Part shown: positions 21,007 to 31,640 of the stretch, one piece after another | How the letters are laid out: every line of letters starts with the position of its first letter | Numbering within the stretch: the first letter of the stretch is position 1 | Assembly: GCA_026315105.1 (NCBI GenBank) | Contig: CM048750.1 | Span: 260,453,151 to 260,517,150 of the forward strand | Direction: 5' to 3' | Source of the DNA: Locusta migratoria | Lineage: Eukaryota; Arthropoda; Insecta; Orthoptera; Acrididae | Length of the DNA: 64,000 nt | Translations under genes and position numbers: made by a program | The notes under the pieces: model-generated | What the model was told of the DNA's origin: nothing | Seen by the model: only the letters and a program-made list of their open reading frames with translations | Database searches by the model: none

Positions 21007-22557
21007 TGATGTTTCCTCACTACCCTATTATTTATGTAAATAGCCAATACTTTGTTGTTTTTCGTTTTGGCATCACGGTCTGTGTTAAAAGTCTTCAAAT
21101 ATAAACGGTTATACTTGGTTAAAATCGGACATTATGCTTGTAAGCAGATTTCATCTATATCTATAAATGTGAATGTCTGTTCGGTGTACGTTTATCACGT
21201 CTGAACCACAAGACATAAAGAGCTAAAAATTTGTACAGTTAGTAATGTCTACCCGGGGAAGGCTCTGTTCGGTGTACGCTTATCACGTCCGAACGACAAG
21301 ACGCAGAGACTTAAACATTTGTACAATTACTAATTTATACCTGAGGAAGGTTTTAGGCACGATTTTATAGCGATCTCATAGATATTTAGTAATTTGAAGA
21401 ATATAACGCGAAATGCGGACAATAATTACTCTTTGAAAATTATATTTACTCTTTGAAAATGGTTTTATTGGTTGCATTGTTGCTTGAGGCTTGATAATGA
21501 TAAAAGGGTGGAGTATATTTGGATGGAAAGTTATCGGTGTAGGCCTATATAAAATTCTACGTGTTTGTGTGTTAATATTTCGCTCTGCAGGGAAAGCTAC
21601 ATAACGTAAACGAATGGTCTGTGTGTAATTGTTGTCCAAAGTCTCCCGTTGTACACCATATCAGTTCCATTCCCGATAGCTATAAGGGGGTTGAAGATAT
21701 GGTGGTTGAAAGTCGTCAAATTATATATAAAAAAATTGGGACTGAAGCCCAGCGATGACGTTTGCGACCCTATAGCAAGGAGCTTACATACAGCGAAACG
21801 TGATGGCACATACCATATCTTTGGTGTATGCGTGCTACAATGTCTTCAGCTCTTTCTCTGTAAGAATAAGTATACGAATAAGGAAATATAAGAATAAATA
21901 AATAAAATAATAAAAAATAAATTTCTTTTAATACATCTCTTTAAAAACATCGATTTGACGTTTCGCGCATTACATAAAGTGATCGATGTGTGATATTATT
22001 ACAATGCTTATTGTTTAATTTCGTGATTGGATTTTTCGAAACGAGTGGATTTTTACGTGTGATTTGATCTACACTACTTACTATTCAGTCTCATAGCACA
22101 CTTATGAAAGATAGCTTATCTATCATAATCAACCAACACGCGAGCGGAGCCGCGGGTTTAAGCTAGTTCCTTATAAAAGCACAACGAAACATTTGACATC
22201 TCTCGTTGGGGAATCTTAAGGAATCTGATGTTTCTTCCAAACTGATATTTCATCTTCTATTCCTTTGTAAAATACGAACTAAAAGACTCATAGTAGAACG
22301 ACAACAATCTTTCGCTTAAAATATGTTGTTCTGTTACTTGTAAAAAGACTGTCAATACGTTTCATCTAGGCAAATACAAAAACTGTAGCTTTCGCATTAA
22401 TTCTTGCAATTGCGGACAACTAACGCCAATTGTAGTACTACAGATGTAATAAGAATACGCTAACACGTTTTATTCTTCAAATATACGCTTAATTTCCACT
22501 ACAAAGGATAAGAACTGCAACTCTCTGGTATATTTCGCATTACTCGTAATGATGAAG
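21007..22557 (+). repeat. Direct repeat X, copy 1 (with Helitron inside)
   Basis: About 538 bp when the Helitron (21154-22166) is removed. Starts GATGTTTCCTCACTACCC and ends ACTCGTAATGATGAAGA. Aligns throughout with copy 2 (23491-24345). One frame stays mostly open in both copies and ends at the same stop (KESDVSSKLIFHLL...RQQSFA), hinting at the end of a coding exon of unknown identity. Confidence 0.8.
21154..22166 (+). mobile_element. Non-autonomous Helitron with a paralogous empty site
   Basis: Starts TCTATATCTATAAATGTGAA, ends GCGGAGCCGCGG then GTTTAAGCTAG. Target reads CAGATTTCA|TTCCTTATAA. Copy 2 of repeat X (23630-23648) has exactly CAGATTTCATTCCTTATAA with no insert, which fixes both ends to the base and confirms A|T insertion. 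The 5' region is internally duplicated (GTTCGGTGTACG at 21180 and 21268). No helicase coding. Confidence 0.88.
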
Positions 22558-22558
22558 A

Positions 22559-23490
22559 AGATAAATCTTCCGAAGTAGGAGTTATCTCAGGTGTGCCACA
22601 GGGGAGTGTCGTGGGTCCGTTGCTGTTCACGATATATAAATGACCTTGCGGATAACATCGGAAGTTCACTGAGGCTTTTTGCGGATGATGCTGTAGTATA
22701 TAGAGAGGTTGTAACAATGGAAAATTGTATCGAGATACAGGAGGATCTGCATCGAATTGACGCATGGTGCAGGGAATGGCAATTAAAGCTCAATGTAGAC
22801 GAGTGTAATGTGCGGCGAATACACAGATAGATCCTTTATCATTTAGCCACACCATAGCAGGTCAGCAACTGAAAGCAGTTAATTCCATAATTTATCTGGG
22901 AGTAGTCATTAGGAGGAATTTAAAATGGAACGACCATATAAAATCAGTCATCGGTAAAGAGATGCCAGACTTAGATTCATTGGGAGAATCCTAAGGAAAT
23001 GCAGTCCGGAAACAAAGGAAGTAGGTTACAGTACACTTGTTCGCCCACAGCTTAAATACTGCTCATCGGTGTGGGATCCGTACCAGGTGGGATTGATAGA
23101 GGAAGTGGAGAAGATCCAACGGAGAGCAGCGCGCTTCGTTACAGGATTATTTGGTAATCGTGAAAGCGTTACGGAGATGATCGCTTAACTCCAGTGGAAG
23201 ACTCTGCAGGAGAGACGTTCTGTCGCTCGGTACGGGATTTTGTCGAAGTTTCGATAACTTACCTTTACTGAGGAGTCTAGCAGTATATTGCTCCCTCCTA
23301 TGTATCTCTTGAAGAGATCGTGAGGATAAAATCAGAGAGATTAGAGCCCACACAGAGGCATACCGACAATCCTTCTTTCCGCGAACAATACGTGACTGGA
23401 ATAGGAGGGAAAATCGGTAGTGGTACTCAAGGTACCCTCCGCCACACACCGTCGGGTGGCTTGCGGAGTATGGTTGTAGATGTAGATGTA
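22559..23490 (+). pseudogene. CR1-like LINE, 5'-truncated, between two direct repeats
   Basis: Encodes the RT region GVPQGSVVGPLLFT then a FADDAVVYREV block (the YADD/FADD catalytic motif), followed by the RLRFIGRILRKCSP-type thumb and WDPYQVGLIEEVEKIQRRAA. It ends in the (GATGTA)n tail typical of this family. Several frameshifts (for example before 22830 and at 22960) inactivate it. It starts and ends exactly where the two copies of repeat X meet. Confidence 0.8.
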
Positions 23491-24345
23491 GATGTTTCCT
23501 CACTACCCTATTATTTATGTAAACAGCCAATTCTTTCGTTGATTTACGTTTTGGCATCACGGTCTGTGGGAAAAGTCTTAAAATATAAATGGTTATACTT
23601 GGTTAAAATCGGACATTATGCTTGTAAACAGATTTCATTCCTTATAAAAGCACAACGAAACATTTCACATGTATCGTTGGGGAATCTTAAGGAATCTGAT
23701 GTTTCTTCCAAACTGATATTTCATCTTCTACTCCTGTGTAAAATACGAACTAAGAGACTCACAGTAGAACGACAACAATCTTTCGCTTAAAATCTGTTGT
23801 TCTGTTAAACATAAATTTATCCATGTTATTTGGATTTTTCTGAGGCCTGCGACTGTATTATAAGCTTTTTTGGAATAATTAATGCTGCAGCAGTCACTAT
23901 TAACTAATATTTTTATTGGCACGACGCGTTTCGGCAGCACGCTGCCATCATCGGGTGCATTTTTACAGTTACTGGTACATAATAAGTCAATAATGTGCCA
24001 GTAACTGTAAAAATGCACCCGATTATGGCAGCGTGCTGCCGAAACGCTTCGTGCCAATAAAAATATTAGTTAATAGTGACTGCTGCAGCATTATTTATTT
24101 AAAAAAATGGTTCTGTTACTTGTAAAAAGAGTGTCAATACGTTTCATCTAGGCAAATGTAAAAACTGTAGCTTTCGCATTAATTCATGCAATTGCGGAGA
24201 ACTAAGGCCAATTGTAGTACTAAAGATGTAATAATAATACGCTAAGCCGTTTTATTCTTCAAATATACGCTTAATTTCCACTACAAAGGATAAGAATTGC
24301 AACGCTCTGGTATATTCCCTATTACTCGTAATGATGAAGACGATT
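23491..24345 (+). repeat. Direct repeat X, copy 2 (with foldback inside)
   Basis: Aligns with copy 1 from GATGTTTCCTCACTACCC to CGTAATGATGAAGA. It lacks the Helitron but carries the 302-bp foldback at 23808-24109. The frame FLIKAQRNISHVSLGNLKES...RQQSFA is open to a stop at 23790. Confidence 0.8.
23808..24109. mobile_element. Foldback retroelement with paired hammerhead-like motifs
   Basis: 302-bp insert flanked by GTTCTGTTA (23799-23807, 24110-24118). Two inverted copies of one motif are present. On the plus strand at 24016-24053: GCAC, CCGATTA, T, a 6-bp stem GGCAGC/GCTGCC, GAAAC, then GTGC, which pairs with GCAC as stem I. The minus-strand copy (23920-23962) keeps CCGATGA, the same 6-bp stem, GAAAC-GC-GTC and the GCAC/GTGC stem. 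Only the T of CTGA is replaced (CCGA). The unoccupied site is visible in repeat X copy 1. Confidence 0.72.
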
Positions 24346-24351
24346 TCCTGC

Positions 24352-24502
24352 ACTACGGTCGGGGTTTCGAAACCCCCCTCGGGCATGGATATTTGTGCCG
24401 TCTTTAGTATAAGGTAGTTCATAAGCAGTTTGTAAGTTTAGGGACTGATGACCCCGTAGTTAAGTCCCATAAGCTTAACAAACATTTGAACATTTGATTT
24501 GA
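24352..24502 (+). repeat. SINE type A, 5'-truncated, with target duplication
   Basis: Starts inside the head just before the B box. The rest is complete. ACGATTTCCTGC flanks both ends (24340-24351, 24503-24514). Truncation at the 5' end with an intact duplication is typical of target-primed reverse transcription. Confidence 0.9.
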
Positions 24503-24589
24503 ACGATTTCCTGCCCCGAGTCACGTGACTTGGTTTCAGTATAATGACGTTACACGCAGTCTATGTTATCTTTGGTCTATGTCTCAAGT

Positions 24590-24838
24590 CAGTGGCGTAA
24601 CTATGGGGGGGGGGGGTAAGGGGGATAGAACCCCCCCCCCCAAAGAACACTAAAATAAAAAATAAAAAAAATTAAAAAAAAAATTGTGTGACAGCAATCT
24701 GGTAATGGTAAAGTTTGGAAACTCGGGGTGTTTTACCATAAGCTTCATTGGATGGGAGTGAATTTATCTTCAACGGAAGTGGTATATGGTAGTCTGTCTG
24801 GAAACTGACTAAAATTTTGCTCATCAAGGACGCCACTG
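24590..24838. mobile_element. hAT-type MITE, 249 bp, perfect 8-bp target duplication
   Basis: Ends CAGTGGCGTAACTATGG and (minus strand) CAGTGGCGTCCTTGATG. TCTCAAGT flanks both sides (24582-24589, 24839-24846). The interior has a G12 run and a C11 run (24605-24616, 24631-24641) that can pair into a hairpin. Non-coding. Confidence 0.88.
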
Positions 24839-24879
24839 TCTCAAGTGTAATAACTGTCAATATGGCGACCGAGCTTAAA

Positions 24880-25215
24880 TTTAGCCTGGCGCAAGATGCG
24901 CTGGAAATCGAGTTTTAGTCACCTCATGAAATGAAAGCTCGTTGCTGCAAGCTGCCGTCCGCGCCCCCATGGCCGTGGCGTGCATGCCTGCCCCCCCCCC
25001 CAACTGTTTTGCGCCCCCGCACCCCCGCCCACCTGTTTGTGGCTCGTCAGTCCGCCTCCGCTCCCGACACGCCGCCGCTGATTTGCGTAAACGGACGCCT
25101 AGCAACCCCCTCGTCCGTGCGCGCCCCCAGAGACGCTAGCGGTCGATAGCGGGCACGTGCACAAACACCCACACCCAGCACCACACCCACACACTAGTAA
25201 ACACACACATAACCC
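24880..25215. other. GC-rich segment
   Basis: About 300 bp of GC-rich, CpG-containing DNA with a C11 run (24991-25001) and CA-rich flank. Overlapping frames on both strands reflect composition only. Could be a promoter-associated CpG island of an exon outside view, or part of an element. No defining signal. Confidence 0.3.
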
Positions 25216-25426
25216 GCCGTCTGGCACTGCGAGTGGGCTGCCACGGTTGTTACATAACCGCCCATGAGGTGGGTACATCGTGAGTTATCTAAAAAAAATA
25301 AAAGCTGTTTCAGAATGAATCTGATTGTCTATAAAAACTGATGTGCGTATGTATGTATATTCCCTATAGACTCGAAGATGGGTGCAGCAATTTTGATAAA
25401 GTCGTCGGGAAATGATCATACAATGA

Positions 25427-26215
25427 AGGCTTTCATCTACATCTACATGGCATATTCTGCAAATCACATTTTAGTGCCTGGTAGAGGGTTCATCGATGCA
25501 CCGATATACTATTTTATCTACCAATCCATTCTCGAATAGCCGCGGTGGAGTAGCCGAGCGGTCTAAAGCGTCTCGCTGCGGAGCGCGCGGTTGCTCGCCG
25601 TGGAGGTTCGAGTCCTCCCTGGGGCATGGGTGTGTTTGTTTGTCCTTAGGTTAGTTTACCTAGGTTTAAGTAGTTTGTAAGCTACGGTGATGACCACGCA
25701 GTTTGGTCCGATAGATTTACAGACATTTGAACATTTCTATTCTCGAATAGCGCGCGGAAGAAAGTACATCTGCAACTCTCAGTTCGAGCTCTGATTTCTC
25801 ATACTTCCTTCTGATGGACATTTCTACCTATGTAGGTGTGAGACAACAATATTTTTTGCATTCGGAGGAAAATGATCGTGATTGGTGTTTCGTAAGTAGC
25901 CCACGCCACAGCGATAAGTGTCGTTGTTGTATTAATTCCCATCCCAGATCCTGTATCATTTCCGTAACGCTGTCTCCCCTGTATCGTGACAATACAAAAC
26001 GAGCTGCCCTTCTTTGGACTCTTTCGACTTCCTCCGTCAAACCCACCTGATAAGGATCCCACAATGGGTAGCAATACTCCAAAAGAGGATGGACAAGCAT
26101 AATGTATGCGGTCTCTTTCGGAGTTCTACTGCATTTTTTAAGGGTTCTGCCAATAAAACGCAGTCTTTGGTTCGCCTTTCCCACGACATTATCTACGTGT
26201 TAAGAAAGAACATAT
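25427..26215 (-). pseudogene. CR1-like LINE 3' part, split by a SINE
   Basis: The minus strand encodes GKANQRLRFIGRTLKKCSRT, a stretch ending in WDPYQVGLTEEVERV, and a stretch ending in SRYRGDSVTEMIQDLGWE, then the C-terminal AIREW-type region. Tail of (GTAGAT)n type at the low-coordinate end. A SINE (25541-25738) interrupts the 3' region. 5'-truncated. Confidence 0.82.
25541..25738 (+). repeat. SINE type B with target duplication
   Basis: Clean type B copy (head GCGGTGGAGTAGCCGAGCGG, B box GGAGGTTCGAGTCCTCC). ATTCTCGAATAGC flanks it (25528-25540, 25739-25751). The target lies in the conserved 3' end of the CR1-like LINE. Confidence 0.93.
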
Positions 26216-26249
26216 GAATCTCTCCGTTCGATCTCAGCAGCGATAAACG

Positions 26250-26407
26250 CCGTTGTTTGTAAAGCTTAGAGAACTTAATCGCGGGGTCACCAGTCCCTAA
26301 ACTTATAAACTACATCCATGCCCGAGGGGGGATTCGAACCCCCGACGCGGGAAGCATCGCGATCCGCAACACGGCGCTCCCGTCCGCTCGCCCGCTCCCA
26401 CGCGGCT
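26250..26407 (-). repeat. SINE with a distinct tRNA head (type D)
   Basis: Minus strand: GCCGCGTGGGAGCGGGCGAG head, a long variable region, B box GGGGGTTCGAATCCCC, GGGCATGGATGTAG, then the type A-like body GTTTAGGGACTGGTGACCCC with an internal deletion. It joins an unusual head to the common tail. Confidence 0.75.
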
Positions 26408-26409
26408 AT

Positions 26410-29000
26410 CTGTGTTTTATCGTTCTTTTAAATTGTGAATGGGTGAGCTTCACGAAGAACAAAAACAAAAATACATAGAATGTTATTCTATATGGTTCAG
26501 AAGGACCAGGTGTTCAGTTGTCAGTTTAGTATTGTCCGTTAAGCACCCAGTTGTAGAGATAAACTTTTTAAGCGAAAAAGCCGCTTAATGTGGAATATTC
26601 GCAAATAGGTGTCACTGTTTGTCTGATTTTCGCCAAAATTAGGAACAAAAATTAGCTGGACCTGAATAACACTGCAGAACAGACATTCATAAAAAAATTA
26701 CTACTTCTTTACGGGCAGGGTTAAGTAACTGTAACACCCCAGTTCTTTTAACTGAAATTAGTTTCAGCACATTTTTATTATTTTATTTGAATTATATTCC
26801 AAAGGAAGGTAAAGTTTTGTGGTTTTTAGCAGAGCACTGCATTCAAAACTGTTAGTAATCATTTTTGCATTATAAGTAATGCATTTTTTGGTGAAAAGAA
26901 CATCTTTTTCCTCAGATATTAGTTTGAAGTGACTATACTGTGCTGCCAACATTTGCAAATGGTTATTGGTTATTTCAGTAATATGTATTTCTTATCTCAT
27001 ACTTCCTTTCAATACATTTTAAACTTTGGACATTAATTTCCTTGCAGCGGTCATATCATGATGAGTAATAGTTGAAGTATGCTACAAATGTTGATTTCTT
27101 GGCGCGACTTTACATGACTTCTTGGTTTACATGACTTCTTGTGTAGACGACACTGCGTTTTATTGGAAAAACACAAAATACACGTATTGAGCTATGTACG
27201 GCTCAGTAAATGAATTATGGCGAACCGTACATATCTGCTTTCATATGCAGCAACTGCAATAGCTGCAAGTATTACCTTGTACCTGTGATCATACAGTCAA
27301 ATACTCTATGCATAGGCTAACATTTGCGAAATAGTAATTTTATATGAAATACAGATACTGATTAATTAATAAAAGAGCTATTATTGTAACGTTTGAAATT
27401 GATGTAGGCAATTCCAGATAGATAATTTGAAGAATACTTTTTCAAAACAAGATTTATCTATGGAAGTGGTCCTATCAAATAAAAGTCATAAATTAGAAAT
27501 AAAGCTTTCAAAATTATAAGTACAGATGCTTCAACTGCGTGATGAGGGTGATAGAAAAATCCCAAACTAAGATATCATTGACGATGCTCAGAAAATAAGT
27601 CCATGTCGCGATCACACAACACGAAATAATCGTCAACTCAAAATAGTACAAGTCTTAGTCTGACATATATCAACACTCGTTAATTCTTGTGTTGAGGTAT
27701 ATATAGTGTTCAGTTAAATTGCGAAATGGAATTGGTTAAAGCTCTTAAACCGTCACACATTAGTTTCTGGCTGAGTTAGAGTTACAACAATGTTTACGTT
27801 CCGACATAGCATCTCTTTGTAGCGCAGGTTCTAACAGTCTTAAACGAAGGACTTCAGCTAGTTAGGCAGTCCTCGTTCTTCCAAGCGGAGACATTAAGTG
27901 TCCCTCCAGCCCCCAAGGAGCTCTGCAGACGACCCTTCCAAGTATTTTACTTGACTACAGCAGTTTCTGGCCTAGTCACTCTCTCATTGGCAGATCGCCA
28001 TCCCGTCCAAAATTAGCAGAGTTATTAACAAAAACAGACTTCTTTGACTTAATATTGACCACTTCTACACTAACTTAACATTTGAAAATATTAAAAAGAA
28101 AAGTTATAAACATTCAGTTAACTTATCACTATTTATCAGCAGTAAAAATAATGTATGAAATAAATAAATAAACAAGCCAGCCTTCATGAACTTGACGATT
28201 CACACTACACAGAATCTACGAAAATTATTAGCAAAATAGACAAATATTCATTAAAATAGTTACACGAACATGTGGATAAGAGGTGCATATCGTAATTCTT
28301 GCAATTTCTGAGTTACTGTGTAGGATACGATGATGATTTGATAACTATGTTCACCGAAAGAACGCTTGGATTTATTGGCCGAAACTTTTCCACACAAGAA
28401 TGTATTCGACTTGAAGATACGTCGAACGTGTTATAACTTGTGTATTCGAAGCGGAGAATTACTTTATTTGGAACCAGGAAGCTATAAAATACACTGTGTG
28501 ATCCATCTTTCCTCTGCGAAACTTCACGTTCTCCGTAAGCCAAGGCTCATACGCGTCGTGTGATTCCTTCGTGATCTTGCCATTTAGACAATATGTTGCT
28601 GTCACCGTCTAGACGGTCACAGGCAAATGCCAAGGTTGTTGGGGACGTAAAATTCTGGTGTCCAGTACTTCGCTGGCATCGAATTACGTCTGTCTCTCAA
28701 GGCGATGCGCCATCTCTCGGAAGTAATGTCAAATAAATTTCAGCGCCTTATGATGAGTGTGTAAAGTACTGAATTCCAGTACCGCTAAAAGACACGTGGC
28801 AAATCCACAGAATCTGTCAGGCAAGTCCTCAGACAAAGGAAGAGTCATTACAATAATAATAATAATATTAATACGTCAAATTTAATTATTAATTCTGAAT
28901 CTTGATGAAATCCCGAGTTTATTGGCTACAAACAAAGACCAGTTAATTTGTTAATTAATAATCAATAAAATTTCATCGCACGATTATAGGCATAAAACTA
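26410..29000. other. 2.6 kb of AT-rich DNA, nothing recognised
   Basis: No domain-bearing frame, no SINE and no paired termini. An imperfect (AAT)n run is at 28852-28870. The stretch near 28560-28740 has balanced base composition but stops in all frames. Confidence 0.4.
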
Positions 29001-29005
29001 ATTTT

Positions 29006-30105
29006 CTACATCTAAATGGAATACTCTGCAAATCACATTTAAGTATAACCACCGTTATACTATTTTTATCTCCCTTTCCTTTCTCGAATAGCGCGCGGGA
29101 AGAAAGAACACCTTAATCTCTCCATTTTAGCTCTGATTTCCCGCAGTTTATTCTGAGGATCATTTCTACCTACGTAAGTGAGAGTCAACAACATATTTTC
29201 ACATTCGGAGGAGAATGTTGGCGATTGCAGCTTCGTAAGTAGCCTACGCCACAGCTATAAGCGCCGTTGTTGTAATGATTCCCCTCCCAGATCCTGAATC
29301 ATTTCCGTAACGCTGTCTCCCCTGTATCGTGACAATACGAAACGAGCTGCCCTTCTCCGGACTTTCTCGATGACCTCCATCAAAGCCACCTGATAAGGAT
29401 CCCACAGTGGGCAGCAATACTCCAAAAATGGACAGACAAGCGTAGTTTCTTTAGTAGTTTTGTTGCATCTTTTAAGGATTCTGCCAATAAAACGCAGTCT
29501 CTGGTTCGTCTTTCCCATGATATTATCTACGCGTTCTTTGCAATTTAAGTCTGAAGTAATAGTAATTCCTTGGTATTTTGTGGAGTTTACGGCCTTCACT
29601 TTTGATTTATTTATCGTGTAAACAAAGTTTAATGGAGTTCTTTTCGTACTCATGTGGACGACTTCACACTTATCATTATTTAGAATGAACTGCCAATTTT
29701 TACACCATAGTGATATCTTATTCAGATCGTTCTGCACTTGGTTTTGATCTTCAGATGATTTTACTAGACTGTAAATGATGGCGTCATCTGCGAACAACAT
29801 AAGAGAGCTACTTCTATTTTCCCCTGAATCGTTTATATAAATAAGGAACAGCAGAGGACCAGTAACACTACCTTGTGGAACGCCAGATATCACCTCTGTT
29901 TTATTTGATGTCTTACCATCGATTACTACGAACTGTGCCCTCTCTGACAGGATATCCACTATCCAGTCGCAATAACCACACAATTTGATTAAAAGCCGTT
30001 TGTGAGGTACGATGTCAAAAGCCTTCGGGAAATCAAAAAATACGGAATCAAGTTCAGAACTCTTGTCGATAGCACCCAACACTCCGTGGCCCACAGACAC
30101 TACCG
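29006..30105 (-). pseudogene. CR1-like LINE RT domain, unusually open
   Basis: A minus frame running from 30424 to 29255 has its LINE part from about residue 108: VFFDFPKAFDIVPHKRLLIK, FVVIDGKTSNKTEVISGVPQ then GSV-GPLLFLIYINDSGEN, and LFADDAIIYSLVKSSEDQ (catalytic FADD), then KCEVVHMSTKRTPLN, NQRLRFIGRILKRCNKTTKE and a stretch ending in SRYRGDSVTEMIQDLG. The first ~107 codons (30106-30424) come from unrelated flanking DNA. A decayed (TCTACATC) tail is near 29006. 5'-truncated, so not autonomous. Confidence 0.85.
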
Positions 30106-30919
30106 ATATATTGCGTGCACAGAGGAGCTTCGGTTGGAGGGAGCAGCATAATTTTGGCACTGCACATATAATTATTACAGAAAATGCCCAAGATGGCGAA
30201 ATCTTGTTTAGTTTCCCTTCGGCCCTTATTTCAAAGCGTCGCTGTAGCACGTGGTGGCGGAGGGAGACGAGTTTCCGGGTTCTGCGAATCCGCGACAGTT
30301 CAGGCCACCCAACATGACGGTTGGAACTCCGCCACTGCCGGCGGCCACAAGACAGGTAATGGTGAGTCCTCCCTCCTCTGTTAGGTTGGCTACAGGCACC
30401 TCTTAGCCAACCGCGGAGGCGCACACGAATGCATTGGTCACTTCTTTAAATAGCCTGGAGAGCAGCTCCCTAGCCCATTCCGTTGCAGTTCCTGGAGGTA
30501 TCGACTTCGGGACATCAGCGTGCGGCAATTACGGTCGTTTAGTGTGACACGTGCTTCCCATTACCTTGGGAGCAAGCAGCCTGTCCTAAACTTCCGCGCC
30601 GGACAGGACATGATCACCGATACGACATTCTTTTCATCTTCCGCGGGTGCGATCGCCTTACTTTTCCATTTGCACCGTCTATTCGGAATCTACTATTCCG
30701 GTATGTATCATGTTTGTTGCCTAGGTCCGACCCGTACTGTTGTAATCGTGTGCGAACTCATGGCTAGTTTCTTACCTCTCGTTTTAAACTCTTTCTGAGG
30801 ACTTGTTCGAATTATATTCTTACCCTCGTACGTATTTTGCGACTAAGCCTACAGCAAGTCTACTACACGCCCAGTGGCTGCATTCAGTGTTTGAGGGTTT
30901 ATGGAAATTTGTGTCAGGG
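30106..30919. other. Moderately GC-rich unassigned DNA
   Basis: Contains an inverted pair near 30384-30410 (TTGGCTACAGGCACC / TCTTAGCCAACC) and open frames on both strands without recognisable domains. Possibly an LTR or host regulatory DNA. Nothing decisive. Confidence 0.25.
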
Positions 30920-30932
30920 CTACCTCGCCTCT

Positions 30933-31131
30933 TCAAATGTTCAAATGTTTGTAAAGCTTACGGGACTTAACTACGGGGTCATCAGTCCCTAAACTTACAA
31001 ACTACTTATGAACTACTTACGAACTAGGACGGCACAAATATCCATGCCCGAGGGGGGATTCGAACCCCCGACCGTAGTGGCCGTGCGGACCGTGACTGAA
31101 GCGCCTCAGTCCCCTCGGCCACCGCGGCCGG
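30933..31131 (-). repeat. SINE type A with target duplication
   Basis: Complete minus-strand copy flanked by CTACCTCGCCTCT (30920-30932, 31132-31144). Slight internal duplication of the ACTACTTATGAA/ACTACTTACGAA segment. Confidence 0.93.
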
Positions 31132-31144
31132 CTACCTCGCCTCT

Positions 31145-31640
31145 ATATGCTTTGTTGTTAATATATGTTTTGGCTGGCTATCCCGACTTTCATATTTCTG
31201 TAGCTTCCCTTACTGTCCCTTTTTGTAAACCTTTTACCAGGCGATGAAACCCCAGCTGTAAGAGACGAAGTTCGACTGCCTGGGACAGAAGAACTGCAGG
31301 TGAGTTGTCTGCCAGGGAACAGTGATAGTTTAGCCACAGCTACAGCTTCAGCCAACATTCCCTACGCTACAAGTGGCTCACGCTCCTATCTTATACATTC
31401 CATCAGCCCGCTCATTCTAACTATACCGCGAGTGTATGTCATATCGCCGCTGACAAAACACGTCAGTCCAGGATCTGGAGTAATCTACAGTAACTGCGGC
31501 ATGACAGGGGCAGCAAGCAGCAAGAAATCAACTGACTTACGAATGTAAGTCTACACTTAAGCAATGAGAACGTGAATGAAACCACTTCCGTGTAGTTAAA
31601 GTAAATACACGACACACCTGCCCACCACTGCTAAACATTC
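31145..31640. other. Unassigned DNA left of the large inverted repeat
   Basis: No recognised frame or repeat; balanced composition to about 31550. Confidence 0.35.

Larger units (their letters stand above)
20487..24590. repeat. Composite locus bounded by inverted repeats
   Basis: ACGAAAGATAACATAGACTG (20498-20517) recurs inverted as CAGTCTATGTTATCTTTGGT (24558-24577), each next to TCATAGAC or GTCTATG and a short CTCAAGT/ACTTGAG-type string. CGAGTCACGTGACTT also occurs near both ends (20556, 24517) but in direct orientation. The interior holds a splice-donor-like exon, two 540-bp repeats, a CR1-like LINE, a Helitron, a foldback and a SINE. This could be one old DNA transposon with later inserts. 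The transposase is not identified. Confidence 0.35.

Noticed and set aside
24881..25149. GC-rich frames on both strands
   Set aside because: Compositional; Pro/Ala-rich with no conserved motif.
29255..30424. 389-aa frame as a host gene
   Set aside because: Two thirds is CR1-like RT. The N-terminal third is unrelated flanking DNA that happens to be open.
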